A stretch of 64,000 nucleotides of DNA from positions 1,674,001-1,738,000 of the forward strand of contig NZ_CP027770.1 of the NCBI RefSeq assembly GCF_003012915.1, read 5' to 3'. The DNA comes from Staphylococcus felis (GTDB taxonomy: Bacteria; Bacillota; Bacilli; Staphylococcales; Staphylococcaceae). Within the stretch, counting starts at the first letter, position 1, and every line of letters begins with the position of its first letter. The position numbers and the translations under genes were made by a program. This document shows, piece after piece, positions 46,913 to 58,366 of this stretch. The notes below the pieces were generated by a model, which worked only from the letters and a program-made list of their open reading frames with translations, had not been told where the DNA came from and did not search any database.

Positions 46913-48982
46913 TTGGCAGATAATCTTGTCATTGTGGAATCGCCTGCAAAAGCTAAGACAATAGAAAAATATTTAGGGAAGAAATATAAAGTCATCGCAT
47001 CTATGGGGCACGTGAGAGATTTACCACGTAGTCAAATGGGTGTAGATGTAGAACATCAATATGATCCTAAATATATTACGATACGTGGAAAAGGTCCTGT
47101 AGTGAAAGAGCTTAAGAGACATGCCAAAAAAGCAAAGCATGTTTTTTTAGCGAGTGACCCTGACCGTGAAGGTGAAGCGATTGCATGGCATTTAGCGAAT
47201 ATTTTAGAATTGGATGAAAAGCAAAAGAACAGAGTTGTCTTTAACGAGATTACAAAGGATGCAGTAAAAGGGAGTTTCAAAACGCCACGGCATATAGAAA
47301 TGGATCTTGTAGATGCTCAACAAGCCCGTCGTGTACTTGATCGATTAGTGGGATATAATATTTCACCAGTATTATGGAAAAAAGTTAAAAAAGGATTGTC
47401 AGCTGGACGAGTGCAATCAGTGGCGCTTCGTCTTGTCATTGACCGAGAAAATGAAATTCGCAACTTTAAACCTGAAGAATATTGGTCAATTGAAGGTGAA
47501 TTCAGATATGGGAAATCAAAATTTAGTGCCAAGTTTCTCCATTATAAAGGTAAACCATTTAAGCTAAACAATAAAGATGACGTCAAAGTGGTGACAAATG
47601 TTTTAGACGGCGACCAGTTTGAAGTGACGAATGTAAATAAAAAAGAAAAAACAAGACGTCCTGCTCAACCTTTTACAACTTCTACTTTACAACAAGAAGC
47701 TGCGCGTAAGCTTAATTTTAAAGCAAGAAAAACAATGATGATTGCCCAACAGCTTTATGAAGGTATTGATTTAAAGCGCAAAGGTACAATCGGTTTGATC
47801 ACTTACATGAGAACGGATTCAACGCGCATATCGAAAGACGCTCAAGAAGAAACAAAACAGTATATCGAAAAAGAGTTTGGCGAATCATATTTATCAAAAT
47901 CGGTTAGTAAAGGCAAACAAGGTGACCAAGATGCCCATGAAGCAATTCGTCCAACGAGTACACTTCGAACACCATCAGAAATGAAAGACTTTTTATCACG
48001 TGATCAATTTAAACTATATAAGTTGATATGGGAACGTTTTGTAGCGAGTCAAATGGCACCAGCTATTTTAGATACAGTAGCAGTTGATTTAACACAAAAC
48101 GATATTAAATTTAGAGCTAACGGACAAACGATTAAATTTAAAGGCTTTATGACATTATATGTGGAAGCCAATGACGATAAAGCTAAAGAAAAAGAAAATC
48201 GTTTACCTAAACTTGAAATAGGTAATAAAGTCACTGCAACTAAGATAGATCCAGCTCAACACTTTACCCAACCACCACCAAGATATACGGAGGCGCGTTT
48301 AGTCAAAACGTTAGAAGAACTTAAAATTGGACGACCATCAACATATGCACCTACAATTGACACTATTCAAAAAAGAAACTATGTCAAGATTGATAGTAAA
48401 CGGTTTGTACCAACTGAATTAGGTGAAATTGTTCATGAGCAAGTTAAAGAATATTTCCCTGAAATCATTGACGTTGATTTCACAGTCAATATGGAAACAT
48501 TACTTGATAAGATTGCTGAGGGAGATATGGGTTGGAAAAAAGTTGTCGATGACTTTTATAGTAGCTTTAAACAAAATGTCGAACGTGCTGAAGAAGAAAT
48601 GGAAAAAATTGAAATTAAAGATGAACCTGCAGGAGAAGATTGTGAAGTGTGTGGTCATCCGATGGTTATTAAGATGGGACGTTACGGTAAGTTTATGGCA
48701 TGTTCCAACTTTCCAGATTGTCGAAATACCAAAGCAATTACGAAACCTATTGGTGTTACTTGCCCGAAATGCCAAAAAGGTGACGTCGTAGAACGAAAAT
48801 CAAAGAAAAACAGAATATTCTATGGTTGTTCGAACTTCCCGGAATGCGATTTTATTTCTTGGGATAAACCAATTGGAAGAGATTGTCCAAAATGTAATCA
48901 CTATTTAGCAGAACATAAAAAAGGGCGTTCAACACAAGTGATATGTTCGAATTGTGATTATAAAGAGGCGGTTCAAAAATAA
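46913..48982 (+). CDS. topA: DNA topoisomerase I
   Basis: 689 aa from TTG, 11 nt after GAGGGGG. It relaxes negative supercoils. The TOPRIM domain has [18 protein letters not shown] (~6) and the DxDxE motif [14 protein letters not shown] (~80). The active-site Tyr lies in [14 protein letters not shown] (~297). Three C-terminal zinc motifs start at ~575 (CEVCGHP...CSNFPDC), ~615 (CPKCQKG...CSNFPEC) and ~655 (CPKCNHY...CSNC). trmFO follows after 22 bp. Confidence 0.97.
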   Translation: MADNLVIVESPAKAKTIEKYLGKKYKVIASMGHVRDLPRSQMGVDVEHQYDPKYITIRGKGPVVKELKRHAKKAKHVFLASDPDREGEAIAWHLANILELDEKQKNRVVFNEITKDAVKGSFKTPRHIEMDLVDAQQARRVLDRLVGYNISPVLWKKVKKGLSAGRVQSVALRLVIDRENEIRNFKPEEYWSIEGEFRYGKSKFSAKFLHYKGKPFKLNNKDDVKVVTNVLDGDQFEVTNVNKKEKTRRPAQPFTTSTLQQEAARKLNFKARKTMMIAQQLYEGIDLKRKGTIGLITYMRTDSTRISKDAQEETKQYIEKEFGESYLSKSVSKGKQGDQDAHEAIRPTSTLRTPSEMKDFLSRDQFKLYKLIWERFVASQMAPAILDTVAVDLTQNDIKFRANGQTIKFKGFMTLYVEANDDKAKEKENRLPKLEIGNKVTATKIDPAQHFTQPPPRYTEARLVKTLEELKIGRPSTYAPTIDTIQKRNYVKIDSKRFVPTELGEIVHEQVKEYFPEIIDVDFTVNMETLLDKIAEGDMGWKKVVDDFYSSFKQNVERAEEEMEKIEIKDEPAGEDCEVCGHPMVIKMGRYGKFMACSNFPDCRNTKAITKPIGVTCPKCQKGDVVERKSKKNRIFYGCSNFPECDFISWDKPIGRDCPKCNHYLAEHKKGRSTQVICSNCDYKEAVQK

Positions 48983-49004
48983 AAAAGTAAAAGGGGAGTC
49001 AGTG

Positions 49005-50309
49005 ATGACGACAGTAAATGTGATAGGAGCAGGTTTAGCAGGCTCAGAAGCAGCATATCAATTAGCTGAACGAGGTGTTCATGTTAAATTATATGAGATG
49101 CGTCCTGTCAAACAAACACCTGCACATCATACGGACAAATTTGCAGAATTGGTGTGTTCAAATTCATTACGAGGTAATGCGCTTACGAATGCAGTAGGTG
49201 TACTAAAAGAAGAAATGAGACGTTTAAATTCTATCGTTATTCAAGCGGCAGATAAAGCGCGTGTTCCAGCTGGAGGCGCTTTAGCTGTTGATCGACATGA
49301 CTTTTCTGGTTATATTACTGATACACTCAAAAATCACCCTAATATAACAGTCGTCAATGAGGAAATTTCTAAAATTCCTGAAGGGCCGACAATTATAGCG
49401 ACAGGACCACTCACAACCGAATCATTGACAGAAGAGGTCGTGCATTTAACTGGCAAAGATCAATTATATTTCTATGATGCAGCAGCACCTATTATTGAAA
49501 AAGATTCAATAGACATGGACAAAGTGTATTTAAAATCACGATACGATAAAGGTGAAGCAGCGTATCTAAATTGTCCGATGACTGAAGAAGAATTTCATCG
49601 TTTTTACAATGCAGCTATGGAAGCTGAAGTTGCACCTATGAATGATTTTGAAAAAGAAAAGTATTTTGAAGGTTGTATGCCGTTTGAAGTGATGGCAAGT
49701 CGTGGGCCTAAGACATTGTTATTTGGTCCTATGAAGCCAGTTGGTTTAGAAGATCCTAAAACAGGAAAACGCCCATATGCTGTCGTACAACTTAGACAAG
49801 ATGATGCAGCAGGAACACTCTACAATATCGTTGGTTTTCAAACGCGATTAAAGTGGGGAGCTCAAAAAGAAGTTATCCGTCTCATACCTGGGTTAGAAAA
49901 TGTTGATATTGTACGTTATGGTGTGATGCATCGTAATACTTTTATAAATTCACCAGATGTACTGGGTGAAACTTATGAATTTAAGGACAGAGAAAATTTA
50001 TTTTTTGCAGGTCAAATGACAGGTGTTGAAGGCTATGTAGAGAGTGCGGCAAGCGGTATGGTTGCAGGTATCAATCTCGCACATCGTATGACTGGTAAAT
50101 CTAATGTCATCTTCCCACGTGAAACGATGATAGGTAGTTTAGCATATTACATTTCTCATGCCACAAATAATAAAAACTTCCAACCTATGAATGCTAATTT
50201 TGGATTAGTACCACCATTAGAAAAGCGTATTAAAGATAAAAAAGAGAGATATGAATTGTTAGCTGATAGAGCCTTAACGTATTTAGAGCATTTTAAACAA
50301 ACGCTTTAA
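49005..50309 (+). CDS. trmFO: Methylenetetrahydrofolate-tRNA-(uracil-54-C5)-methyltransferase
   Basis: 434 aa, from the ATG after AGGGGAG. It makes T54 in tRNA using methylene-THF and FADH2, also called Gid. The FAD-binding motif [19 protein letters not shown] is at ~5-23. [17 protein letters not shown] (~49), [12 protein letters not shown] (~222) and [16 protein letters not shown] (~342) are family signatures. It lies between topA and xerC, as in other Firmicutes. Confidence 0.96.
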   Translation: MTTVNVIGAGLAGSEAAYQLAERGVHVKLYEMRPVKQTPAHHTDKFAELVCSNSLRGNALTNAVGVLKEEMRRLNSIVIQAADKARVPAGGALAVDRHDFSGYITDTLKNHPNITVVNEEISKIPEGPTIIATGPLTTESLTEEVVHLTGKDQLYFYDAAAPIIEKDSIDMDKVYLKSRYDKGEAAYLNCPMTEEEFHRFYNAAMEAEVAPMNDFEKEKYFEGCMPFEVMASRGPKTLLFGPMKPVGLEDPKTGKRPYAVVQLRQDDAAGTLYNIVGFQTRLKWGAQKEVIRLIPGLENVDIVRYGVMHRNTFINSPDVLGETYEFKDRENLFFAGQMTGVEGYVESAASGMVAGINLAHRMTGKSNVIFPRETMIGSLAYYISHATNNKNFQPMNANFGLVPPLEKRIKDKKERYELLADRALTYLEHFKQTL

Positions 50310-50397
50310 ATTAAATAATTAATTGGCAAAATAAGTAAAATTTTGATTACTGAGAAAATTCTATGTGAAATTCATGCAGTTCCCTTCCTCATTATGC

Positions 50398-50403
50398 TAC
50401 AAT
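50398..50403 (+). promoter_or_regulatory. Extended -10 promoter of xerC-hslVU-codY
   Basis: TGCTACAAT (TACAAT at 50398-50403), with no strong -35, 24 bp before xerC. Confidence 0.45.
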
Positions 50404-50427
50404 ACTAATGATGGAGGGGTTTTTATA

Positions 50428-51318
50428 TTGGAACAAATCCAACTCAAATTTTTAAATACTTTAAAGCGAGAGCGTTTCTTTTCTGAACATACTTTAAAAG
50501 CTTATCATGATGATTTAGTACAATTTAACCGTTTTTTAGTTCAAGAACAATTGACTTTGACATCTTTTCAATATCAAGATGCTAGAAATTATCTCCAAAT
50601 GTTATATGATTTTGGTCTTCAACGTACAACAGTTTCTAGAAAGATTTCGACGTTACGTAGTTTTTATGCCTTTTGGATGGCTCAAGATAATTCAATTACA
50701 AATCCTTTTGTACAACTTGTTCATCCAAAAAAAGAAAGCTACTTACCTACTTTTTTCTACTCAGAAGAAATGGAGGCGATGTTTCAAACTGTTCAAAAAG
50801 ATGCCAAAAAAGGTTTAAGAGATAGCGTCATATTAGAATTACTTTATGCTACTGGGATGCGTGTTTCTGAATTGACGTCTTTAAAAACATCAGATATTAA
50901 CTTAGAAATGTGTTATTTAAAAGTACTTGGAAAAGGGAATAAAGAACGCATCATCCCTTTTGGGGAATTCTGTAGAAAAAGTATTCAAAAATATCTTGAA
51001 TCATTTGGTCCTATTCAAAACGTGCACCATCCTTTTTTAATTGTTAATTTAAAAGGGGACCCTATCACAGAACGCGGTGTGCGTTATATATTAAATGACA
51101 TTGTGAAAAGAACTGTCAATGTTTCAGCAATTCATCCGCATAAGTTACGTCATACTTTTGCGACGCATATGTTGAATGAAGGAGCTGATTTAAGGACAGT
51201 TCAAAGTTTATTAGGCCATGTTAATTTATCGACAACGGGCCGCTATACACATGTGACTAATCAACAATTACGTCACGTTTATCTAAATGCACATCCTCGT
51301 GCAAAAAAAGGAGAATAA
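50428..51318 (+). CDS. xerC: Tyrosine recombinase XerC
   Basis: 296 aa from TTG, nine bases after GGAGGGG. It resolves chromosome dimers at dif with XerD. The N-terminal SAM-like core-binding domain spans ~1-90. The catalytic domain shows Arg in [12 protein letters not shown] (~144), [12 protein letters not shown] (~238), the LGHVNLST His (~262) and the nucleophile Tyr in TGRYTHV (~273). It is the first gene of the unit that ends with codY. hslV begins 4 bp after its stop. Confidence 0.96.
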   Translation: MEQIQLKFLNTLKRERFFSEHTLKAYHDDLVQFNRFLVQEQLTLTSFQYQDARNYLQMLYDFGLQRTTVSRKISTLRSFYAFWMAQDNSITNPFVQLVHPKKESYLPTFFYSEEMEAMFQTVQKDAKKGLRDSVILELLYATGMRVSELTSLKTSDINLEMCYLKVLGKGNKERIIPFGEFCRKSIQKYLESFGPIQNVHHPFLIVNLKGDPITERGVRYILNDIVKRTVNVSAIHPHKLRHTFATHMLNEGADLRTVQSLLGHVNLSTTGRYTHVTNQQLRHVYLNAHPRAKKGE

Positions 51319-51322
51319 GTTT

Positions 51323-51865
51323 ATGAGTTCATCTATTCATGCAACTACTATTTATGCTGTACGTCATAATGGTGAAGCGGCTATGGCTGGAGATGGTCAA
51401 GTCACTTTAGGTGAGCAAGTCATTATGAAACAAACAGCGAAAAAGGTCCGAAAACTATATAATGGACGCGTTGTAGCTGGATTTGCTGGTAGTGTCGCTG
51501 ATGCATTTACACTTTTTGAAAAGTTTGAAGCGAAGTTACAACAATATAGTGGTAATTTAGAAAGAGCCTCAGTCGAGCTTGCAAAGGAATGGAGAGGAGA
51601 TAAACAATTACGTCAATTAGAAGCAATGTTGATAGTAATGGATAAGTCTCATATCCTTGTTGTAAGTGGTACGGGTGAAGTTATTGCGCCTGATGATGAT
51701 TTAATTGCCATTGGTTCAGGTGGCAATTATGCACTTAGTGCTGGACGAGCATTAAAACGACATGCTAAACATATGTCTGCAAGTGAAATGGCATATGAAA
51801 GTTTAAAAGTAGCGGCTGACATTTGTGTGTTTACAAATGATCATATTACTGTAGAAGAACTTTAA
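51323..51865 (+). CDS. hslV: ATP-dependent protease subunit HslV (ClpQ)
   Basis: 180 aa, from the ATG after AAAGGAG. This proteasome-like Ntn hydrolase partners with Hsl[24 protein letters not shown] near the N-terminus (quoted only in part as [10 protein letters not shown] and AGDGQVT) holds the nucleophile after processing. The short N-terminal extension is typical of Bacillales ClpQ. HslU starts 12 bp later. Confidence 0.96.
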   Translation: MSSSIHATTIYAVRHNGEAAMAGDGQVTLGEQVIMKQTAKKVRKLYNGRVVAGFAGSVADAFTLFEKFEAKLQQYSGNLERASVELAKEWRGDKQLRQLEAMLIVMDKSHILVVSGTGEVIAPDDDLIAIGSGGNYALSAGRALKRHAKHMSASEMAYESLKVAADICVFTNDHITVEEL

Positions 51866-51877
51866 CGGAGGTTTCAT

Positions 51878-53290
51878 ATGATTAAGAGTAGTGCTATTCA
51901 ATTCACACCAAAAGATATCGTAGCAAAATTAGACGAATATATTGTAGGTCAAGATGATGCTAAAAAGAAAGTAGCGATTGCTTTAAGAAACAGATATCGA
52001 CGTAGTTTGTTAGATGATGAAACGAAGCAAGAAATTGCACCTAAAAATATATTGATGATGGGGCCAACAGGTGTAGGTAAGACAGAAATTGCACGTCGTA
52101 TGGCTAAAATTGTGGGCGCACCATTTATCAAAGTCGAGGCAACAAAATTCACTGAAGTCGGTTATGTAGGTCGAGACGTAGAGAGTATGGTTAGAGACCT
52201 TGTGGATGTAGCGGTACGCTTAGTCAAAGATTCAAAAAAAGACGATGTGAAAGAAGAAGCAACACTAAAAGCAAACGAAAAACTCGTTAAACTACTTGTG
52301 CCGAGCATGAAAAAAAGAGCAAATCAAACTAAACAAAATCCATTAGAGTCTTTGTTTGGAGGTGCACTCCCTAATTTTGGTCAGTCAGAAGAAGAAGAGG
52401 AAGAGCCACCAACTGAAGAAATTAAAACAAAGCGTTCTGAAATAAAGCGACAATTATTGAATGGTGAATTAGAAGAAGAAAAAGTGAAAATCAAAGTTGA
52501 ACAAGATCCGGGTGCATTAGGTATGTTAGGGACTCAACAAAATGAACAAATGCAAGAGATGATGAATCAACTGATGCCTAAGAAAAAAGTTCAAAAAGAA
52601 GTCCCTGTTAAGACAGCAAGGAAAATTTTAATCGATCATTTTGCTGATGAAATGATTGATCACGAAACAGCGAATCAAGAGGCACTTGAATTAGCAGAAC
52701 AAATGGGTATTATATTCATTGATGAGATTGATAAAGTGGCTGCTTCAAATCAAAATAGCGGTGGTCAAGATGTTTCACGACAAGGTGTCCAAAGAGATAT
52801 TTTACCTATTCTTGAAGGTAGCGTGATAAGGACGAAGTATGGTACTGTGAGTACGGAACATATGTTATTTATTGGTGCGGGTGCGTTCCACGTATCAAAA
52901 CCAAGTGACCTTATCCCAGAACTTCAAGGGCGATTCCCGATTCGCGTTGAACTTGAAAGTCTAACAGTTGATGATTTTGTTCGTATTTTGAAAGAACCTA
53001 AGTTATCATTAATTAAACAATATGAATTGTTATTGCAGACAGAACAAGTGACAGTTAATTTCACAGAAGATGCGATACAACGATTAGCAGAAATGGCATA
53101 TCACGTTAATCAAGAAACTGACAATATTGGTGCAAGAAGACTTCATACTATTTTAGAAAAGATGCTTGAAGACCTTTCATTTGAAGCACCTAACATGCCA
53201 AATGCGATAGTCGACATAACACCTCAATATGTCGATGAAAAATTAAAATCAATTTCAATTAATAAAGATTTAAGCGAATTTATCTTATAA
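51878..53290 (+). CDS. hslU: ATP-dependent protease ATPase subunit HslU (ClpY)
   Basis: 470 aa AAA+ unfoldase that feeds HslV. Walker A is [17 protein letters not shown] (~59), the pore loop is in [18 protein letters not shown] (~90), the intermediate (I) domain spans ~110-250, Walker B is [11 protein letters not shown] (~278), and [12 protein letters not shown] is near sensor 2. codY follows after 18 bp, as in B. subtilis. Confidence 0.97.
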   Translation: MIKSSAIQFTPKDIVAKLDEYIVGQDDAKKKVAIALRNRYRRSLLDDETKQEIAPKNILMMGPTGVGKTEIARRMAKIVGAPFIKVEATKFTEVGYVGRDVESMVRDLVDVAVRLVKDSKKDDVKEEATLKANEKLVKLLVPSMKKRANQTKQNPLESLFGGALPNFGQSEEEEEEPPTEEIKTKRSEIKRQLLNGELEEEKVKIKVEQDPGALGMLGTQQNEQMQEMMNQLMPKKKVQKEVPVKTARKILIDHFADEMIDHETANQEALELAEQMGIIFIDEIDKVAASNQNSGGQDVSRQGVQRDILPILEGSVIRTKYGTVSTEHMLFIGAGAFHVSKPSDLIPELQGRFPIRVELESLTVDDFVRILKEPKLSLIKQYELLLQTEQVTVNFTEDAIQRLAEMAYHVNQETDNIGARRLHTILEKMLEDLSFEAPNMPNAIVDITPQYVDEKLKSISINKDLSEFIL

Positions 53291-53308
53291 GAAAAAAGGA
53301 GAAGTGAC

Positions 53309-54085
53309 ATGAGCTTATTATCGAAAACTAGAGAATTAAGCAGTTTATTACAAAAACATAAAGGAATCTCGGTCGATTTTAAAGATGTTGCCCAAACAAT
53401 TAGCAAGGTAACAATCACAAATGTATTTATCGTTTCGCGACGAGGTAAAATTTTAGGTTCCAGCTTAAATGAATTATTAAAAAATGATCGTATCATTCAA
53501 ATGTTAGAGGACCGTCATATACCTGAAGCCTATACAGATAAGTTAATGCACGTCTATGAAACAACTTCAAATATCAAAATTGAAGATGAACTTTCAGTAT
53601 TTCCACTTGAAAGCAGAGATTTATTTGAGGATTCAAGAACAACCATTTTTCCAATCATTGGTGGTGGAGAACGCCTTGGCACATTAGTTTTAGGGCGCGT
53701 TTCTGAAGATTTTAGTGAAAATGATTTAGTTTTAGGTGAATATGCTGCAACTGTAATCGGAATGGAAATTCTTCGTGAAAAACATTCAGAGATTGAGTCA
53801 GAAGCACGTGATAAAGCTGCGATATCTATGGCGATTAACTCATTGTCTTATTCTGAAAAAGAAGCCATTGATCATATATTTGAAGAGCTTGGTGGTACAG
53901 AAGGTTTGCTTATCGCATCTAAAGTTGCCGACAGAGTAGGGATTACAAGATCAGTTATTGTGAATGCTTTACGTAAGCTTGAAAGTGCGGGTGTCATTGA
54001 GTCGCGTTCGTTAGGGATGAAAGGTACATTTATTAAAGTTAAAAAAGATACGTTTTTAGATGCACTTAAACGCTCAAATGCATAA
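53309..54085 (+). CDS. codY: Global transcriptional regulator CodY
   Basis: 258 aa, after AAAAGGAG. It represses many metabolic and virulence genes when branched-chain amino acids and GTP are plentiful. The N-terminal GAF domain (~1-155) binds the amino acids. The C-terminal winged HTH has [20 protein letters not shown] (~205), followed by the wing GMKGTFIKV. It is the last gene of xerC-hslV-hslU-codY. No CodY box was checked upstream. Confidence 0.97.
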   Translation: MSLLSKTRELSSLLQKHKGISVDFKDVAQTISKVTITNVFIVSRRGKILGSSLNELLKNDRIIQMLEDRHIPEAYTDKLMHVYETTSNIKIEDELSVFPLESRDLFEDSRTTIFPIIGGGERLGTLVLGRVSEDFSENDLVLGEYAATVIGMEILREKHSEIESEARDKAAISMAINSLSYSEKEAIDHIFEELGGTEGLLIASKVADRVGITRSVIVNALRKLESAGVIESRSLGMKGTFIKVKKDTFLDALKRSNA

Positions 54086-54094
54086 ATATAGTTA

Positions 54095-54123
54095 TTGCAT
54101 TTGTGTTTAAGCTGTGGTATATT
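54095..54123 (+). promoter_or_regulatory. Promoter of rpsB-tsf
   Basis: TTGCAT (54095-54100), a 17-bp spacer and TATATT (54118-54123). It gives a leader of about 110 nt. Confidence 0.65.
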
Positions 54124-54152
54124 AATATGCGGCTGTGATAAGCCAAAACACA

Positions 54153-54239
54153 CATGTCAACAGAAGTATAAAATGGTGCGATGATTAGTCGTTTTTTATA
54201 TAAGTTGACGTGGAGGAAAAACCACTAGGAGGATTTAAT
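54153..54239 (+). ncRNA. Structured rpsB leader (candidate S2 regulatory region)
   Basis: CATGTCAAC (54153-54161) pairs with GTTGACGTG (54204-54212). The base of that arm, GTGG, can instead pair with CCAC just before the AGGAGG ribosome site, so the two stems exclude each other. Autoregulation by S2 is known in bacteria; applying it here is inference. Confidence 0.35.
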
Positions 54240-54240
54240 T

Positions 54241-55020
54241 ATGGCAGTAATTTCAATGAAACAATTACTAGAAGCGGGTGTTCACTTCGGTCATCAAACA
54301 CGTCGTTGGAACCCAAAAATGAAAAAATACATTTTCACTGAGAGAAACGGTATTTACATTATCGACTTACAAAAAACAGTGAAAAAAGTTGAAGAAGCGT
54401 ATAACTTTATCAAGCAAGTATCTGAAGAAGGCGGTAAAGTCTTATTCGTAGGTACGAAAAAACAAGCACAAGAATCTGTAAAAGCAGAAGCTGAACGTGC
54501 TGGCCACTTCTACGTTAACCAAAGATGGTTAGGTGGTATTTTAACGAACTACAAAACAATCTCAAAACGTATCAAACGTATTTCTGAAATTGAAAAAATG
54601 GAAGAAGATGGAACGTTTGACGTATTACCTAAAAAAGAAGTTGTTGAACTTAAAAAAGAATACGACCGTTTAATCAAATTCTTAGGCGGTATTCGTGAAA
54701 TGAAAACAATGCCTGACGCATTATTCGTTGTTGACCCACGTAAAGAGCGTAATGCGATTGCAGAAGCACACAAATTAAACATTCCAATCGTAGGTATTGT
54801 TGATACTAACTGTGATCCGGATGAAATCGATTACGTTATCCCAGCGAATGATGATGCGATTCGTGCAGTTAAATTATTAACTGGTAAAATGGCAGACGCT
54901 ATTTTAGAAGGCCAACAAGGTGTATCTAACGATGAAGTAGCTGCTGAACAAAACATTGATTTAAATGAAGAAGAATCAGCAGAAGAAACTACTGAAGAAA
55001 CATCTGTTGAATCTAAATAA
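54241..55020 (+). CDS. rpsB: 30S ribosomal protein S2
   Basis: 259 aa. The N-terminus [20 protein letters not shown] and the segments [16 protein letters not shown] and [20 protein letters not shown] are S2 hallmarks. The acidic tail ([13 protein letters not shown]) is usual in staphylococci. It is placed before tsf, with an attenuator-like hairpin between them. Confidence 0.98.
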   Translation: MAVISMKQLLEAGVHFGHQTRRWNPKMKKYIFTERNGIYIIDLQKTVKKVEEAYNFIKQVSEEGGKVLFVGTKKQAQESVKAEAERAGHFYVNQRWLGGILTNYKTISKRIKRISEIEKMEEDGTFDVLPKKEVVELKKEYDRLIKFLGGIREMKTMPDALFVVDPRKERNAIAEAHKLNIPIVGIVDTNCDPDEIDYVIPANDDAIRAVKLLTGKMADAILEGQQGVSNDEVAAEQNIDLNEEESAEETTEETSVESK

Positions 55021-55043
55021 TAATTTGGATATGAATGAATTGA

Positions 55044-55083
55044 GGGGATAGGACAATATGATGATGTCCCTACCCCCTTTTTT
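55044..55083 (+). terminator. Terminator/attenuator between rpsB and tsf
   Basis: GGGGATAGGACA pairs imperfectly with TGTCCCTACCCC, followed by a C and TTTTTT. Confidence 0.75.
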
Positions 55084-55119
55084 AAAATATATTATGAAAT
55101 GATATTGGAGGAATAGTGA

Positions 55120-55998
55120 ATGGCAATTTCAGCTAAACTTGTAAAAGAATTACGTGAAAAAACTGGCGCTGGTATGATGGATTGTAAAAAAGCGTTAGAA
55201 GCAACTGATGGAGATATTGATAAAGCAATTGATTACTTACGTGAAAAAGGGATTGCTAAAGCTGCTAAAAAAGCAGATCGTATTGCTGCTGAAGGTATTA
55301 CACACGTTGAAGTTAAAGGTAACGATGCTGTAATCGTTGAAATCAATTCAGAAACTGACTTCGTTGCTCGTAACGAAGGCTTCCAAGAACTTGTAAAAGA
55401 AATTGCTAACCAAATCCTTGACACTAAAGCAGAAACTGTTGAAGCGTTAAATGAAACAACATTGCCTAATGGTAAAAAAGTTTCTGAACATATGACAGAA
55501 GCTATCTCAACTATTGGTGAAAAGTTAAGCTTACGTCGTTTCGAAGTTCGTACTAAAACGGATAACGATGCGTTTGGTGCATATTTACACATGGGTGGTC
55601 GTATCGCTGTTCTTTCAGTTGTTGAAGGTACAACTGACGAAGAAGCTGCTAAAGATGTAGCAATGCACATCGCTGCAATCAACCCTAAATACGTATCTTC
55701 TGAGCAAGTTAGTGAAGAAGAAATTAAGCACGAAAAAGAAGTATTGAAACAACAAGCCCTTAATGAAGGTAAACCAGAAAATATCGTTGAAAAAATGGTA
55801 GAAGGCCGTTTACGTAAATATTTACAAGAAATTTGTGCGGTTGATCAAGATTTCGTTAAAAACCCAGATCAAACTGTTCAAGAATTCCTTAAATCTAAAG
55901 GCGGTAAATTAGTTGACTTCGTTCGTTACGAAGTGGGCGAAGGTATTGAAAAGCGTGAAGAAAACTTCGCTGATGAAGTAAAAGGACAAATGAAATAA
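55120..55998 (+). CDS. tsf: Elongation factor Ts
   Basis: 292 aa, after GGAGGAA. It is the GDP/GTP exchange factor for EF-Tu. The N-terminal UBA-like domain ([20 protein letters not shown]) and the [10 protein letters not shown] motif (~80) that touches EF-Tu are present. The length is normal. It is paired with rpsB. Confidence 0.98.
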   Translation: MAISAKLVKELREKTGAGMMDCKKALEATDGDIDKAIDYLREKGIAKAAKKADRIAAEGITHVEVKGNDAVIVEINSETDFVARNEGFQELVKEIANQILDTKAETVEALNETTLPNGKKVSEHMTEAISTIGEKLSLRRFEVRTKTDNDAFGAYLHMGGRIAVLSVVEGTTDEEAAKDVAMHIAAINPKYVSSEQVSEEEIKHEKEVLKQQALNEGKPENIVEKMVEGRLRKYLQEICAVDQDFVKNPDQTVQEFLKSKGGKLVDFVRYEVGEGIEKREENFADEVKGQMK

Positions 55999-56001
55999 TT
56001 A

Positions 56002-56079
56002 ACACGGTTTTATTTGAGAAAGAAGACACCTTTCGTGTCCTCCTTTGCATGACTTCAATGCAGTAAATTGAAGCCGTGT
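56002..56079 (+). ncRNA. Candidate three-way-junction RNA before pyrH
   Basis: Three helices can be drawn: ACACGG (56002-56007) with CCGTGT (56074-56079); GACAC (56025-56029) with GTGTC (56035-56039); and CTTCAAT (56053-56059) with ATTGAAG (56067-56073), which directly abuts the closing helix. No T-run follows, so it is not a standard tsf terminator. Function unknown. Confidence 0.4.
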
Positions 56080-56150
56080 ATAAGGATGGTACTTATTGTG
56101 TCTTCTTTAATTGTATTGTTTTACATATTATGAATAGAGAGGTTAGTATA

Positions 56151-56873
56151 ATGACTGAAACTTCAAAATATAAGCGAGTCGTTTTAAAACTAAGTGGCGA
56201 AGCATTAGCAGGAGATAAAGGATTTGGTATTAATCCAATTATTATTAAAAGTATTGCGGAACAGGTTGCTGAAGTCGCTAAAATGGATACAGAGATTGCG
56301 GTCATTGTTGGTGGTGGCAATATTTGGCGCGGTAAAACAGGAAGCGATTTAGGTATGGATCGTGGGACGGCTGACTATATGGGAATGTTAGCAACTGTTA
56401 TGAATGCATTAGCATTGCAAGATAGTCTAGAACAACTTGATTGTGATACGCGTGTCTTGACTTCTATTGAAATGAAACAAGTTGCAGAACCATATATTCG
56501 TCGACGTGCAATTCGTCATTTAGAAAAAAAACGTGTTGTTATTTTTGCGGCAGGTATTGGCAATCCTTATTTCTCAACAGATACTACAGCAGCTTTACGT
56601 GCAGCTGAAGTTGAAGCAGATGTTATTCTTATGGGTAAAAACAATGTAGACGGTGTTTATTCTGCAGATCCTAAAATTGATCCAACTGCAAAAAAATATG
56701 ATCGTTTAACATATATCGACTTATTAAAAGAAGGTTTACAAGTAATGGATTCAACAGCCTCTTCATTCTGTATGGACAACAATATTCCGCTTAAAGTATT
56801 TTCGATTTTAGAAGAAGGTAACATTAAGCGTGCCGTACAAGGTGAAGATATCGGAACAATTATTACAAAATAA
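56151..56873 (+). CDS. pyrH: UMP kinase
   Basis: 240 aa, from the ATG preceded by AGAGAGG; an in-frame start further upstream adds 25 residues unlike the family. It phosphorylates UMP to UDP as a hexamer. [14 protein letters not shown] (~13) and [12 protein letters not shown] (~52) bind phosphate, and [15 protein letters not shown] (~141) follows. The frr gene follows after 17 bp; pyrH-frr is the usual pair. Confidence 0.97.
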   Translation: MTETSKYKRVVLKLSGEALAGDKGFGINPIIIKSIAEQVAEVAKMDTEIAVIVGGGNIWRGKTGSDLGMDRGTADYMGMLATVMNALALQDSLEQLDCDTRVLTSIEMKQVAEPYIRRRAIRHLEKKRVVIFAAGIGNPYFSTDTTAALRAAEVEADVILMGKNNVDGVYSADPKIDPTAKKYDRLTYIDLLKEGLQVMDSTASSFCMDNNIPLKVFSILEEGNIKRAVQGEDIGTIITK

Positions 56874-56890
56874 TATAGAGGTGACTTAGT

Positions 56891-57445
56891 ATGAATGAAG
56901 TAATTCAAGATGCAAAAACGCGTATGAAAAAATCGATTGATAGTTTATCACGTGAGCTTGCTCAAATCAATGCAGGTCGTGCAAACTCAAATTTATTGGC
57001 GGGCGTAGAGGTGGATTATTACGGCGCACCTACACCTGTACAACAATTAGCAAGTATTAACGTACCTGAAGCACGTTTACTTGTCATATCTCCATATGAT
57101 AAAACGTCATTAGGTGATATTGAAAAAGCGATTTTAGCGGCAAATTTAGGCGTTACACCATCAAGTGATGGGGAAGTCATTCGAATTAGCGTGCCAGCTT
57201 TAACAGAAGAACGCCGTAAAGAAATCGTTAAACAAGTCAAAAAAGAAGGGGAATCAGCAAAAGTATCAATCCGTAACATACGACGAGATGCAAATGACTC
57301 TCTAAAAAAACAAGAAAAAAATGGCGATATTTCTGAAGATGAATTACGCTCTACATCAGATGACGTTCAAAAAGTAACTGACGATGCAATAAAAGATATC
57401 GATAAGTTGGTTTCAGATAAAGAAACAGATGTAATGTCTGTGTAA
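56891..57445 (+). CDS. frr: Ribosome recycling factor
   Basis: 184 aa, after AGAGGTGA. With EF-G it splits post-termination ribosomes. The three-helix bundle includes [20 protein letters not shown] (~27) and the hinge near [30 protein letters not shown] (~111) is typical. It is closed by a strong terminator. Confidence 0.98.
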   Translation: MNEVIQDAKTRMKKSIDSLSRELAQINAGRANSNLLAGVEVDYYGAPTPVQQLASINVPEARLLVISPYDKTSLGDIEKAILAANLGVTPSSDGEVIRISVPALTEERRKEIVKQVKKEGESAKVSIRNIRRDANDSLKKQEKNGDISEDELRSTSDDVQKVTDDAIKDIDKLVSDKETDVMSV

Positions 57446-57451
57446 GTGTTC

Positions 57452-57488
57452 AAAACTGTACCGAATACGACTTTGGTACAGTTTTTTT
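57452..57488 (+). terminator. Intrinsic terminator after frr
   Basis: AAACTGTACC pairs with GGTACAGTTT, followed by a T-run. Confidence 0.92.
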
Positions 57489-57591
57489 ATTTGTTTATTC
57501 AAATGAGGGAACTGAGTATGATAAAATGGTAGATAATTGTATTCTTAAAGGATTATAATATTTGGGAGACGAATAGCTCGGAGGAACATAT

Positions 57592-58353
57592 ATGTTTAAG
57601 ATATTTAAGAGAAAAGAAACCAAAATAAATAATGGAGATGCGCTTAATTTACATAATATACCTGAACATATTGCAATCATAATGGATGGTAATGGACGAT
57701 GGGCTAAACAACGTAAAATGCCCAGAATTAAAGGTCATTATCAAGGGATGCAGACCATTAAAAAAATCACACGTGCAGCAAGCGAATTAAATATTAAATA
57801 TTTAACATTGTATGCCTTCTCTACTGAAAATTGGTCAAGACCTAATGAAGAAGTCAATTATATTATGGGATTGCCAGTTAATTTTTTGAATTCTTTTTTA
57901 CCTGAATTAATCGAAAAAAATGTTCGAGTTGAAACCATTGGATTTACAGAAAAATTACCTCAACAAACGATTGAAGCCATTGAAGAAGCAAAGGCAAAAA
58001 CTGCTCAAAATGATGGTTTGACATTAATATTTGCTATTAATTACGGCGGTCGTGCTGAGATTATTAATAGTGTCAAGCAACTGACGAAAGATATGCGTCG
58101 TGATCCTCATTTTGATGAAGAAGCCATTGATGAAACACTTTTTCAATCGTATTTAATGACTGCTCAATATCCAGATCCAGAATTATTAATTCGAACATCG
58201 GGTGAGCAACGTCTCAGTAACTTTTTAATTTGGCAATTGTCTTACAGTGAATTTATTTTTCATGATAAACTATGGCCAGACTTTGAAGAACTAGATTTAG
58301 TTGAATGTATAAAAACGTATCAATTACGCCAAAGACGCTTTGGAGGATTGTAG
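57592..58353 (+). CDS. uppS: Undecaprenyl diphosphate synthase
   Basis: 253 aa, after GGAGGAA. It makes the C55 carrier for peptidoglycan and teichoic acids from IPP and FPP. IIMDGNGRWAKQR (~29) carries the catalytic Asp. TLYAFSTENWSRP (~74) and a LIRTSGEQRLSNFLIWQ segment (~199) are family hallmarks. It is the first gene of uppS-cdsA-dxr-rseP-proS. Confidence 0.97.
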   Translation: MFKIFKRKETKINNGDALNLHNIPEHIAIIMDGNGRWAKQRKMPRIKGHYQGMQTIKKITRAASELNIKYLTLYAFSTENWSRPNEEVNYIMGLPVNFLNSFLPELIEKNVRVETIGFTEKLPQQTIEAIEEAKAKTAQNDGLTLIFAINYGGRAEIINSVKQLTKDMRRDPHFDEEAIDETLFQSYLMTAQYPDPELLIRTSGEQRLSNFLIWQLSYSEFIFHDKLWPDFEELDLVECIKTYQLRQRRFGGL

Positions 58354-58366
58354 ATAGGAGAGAACT

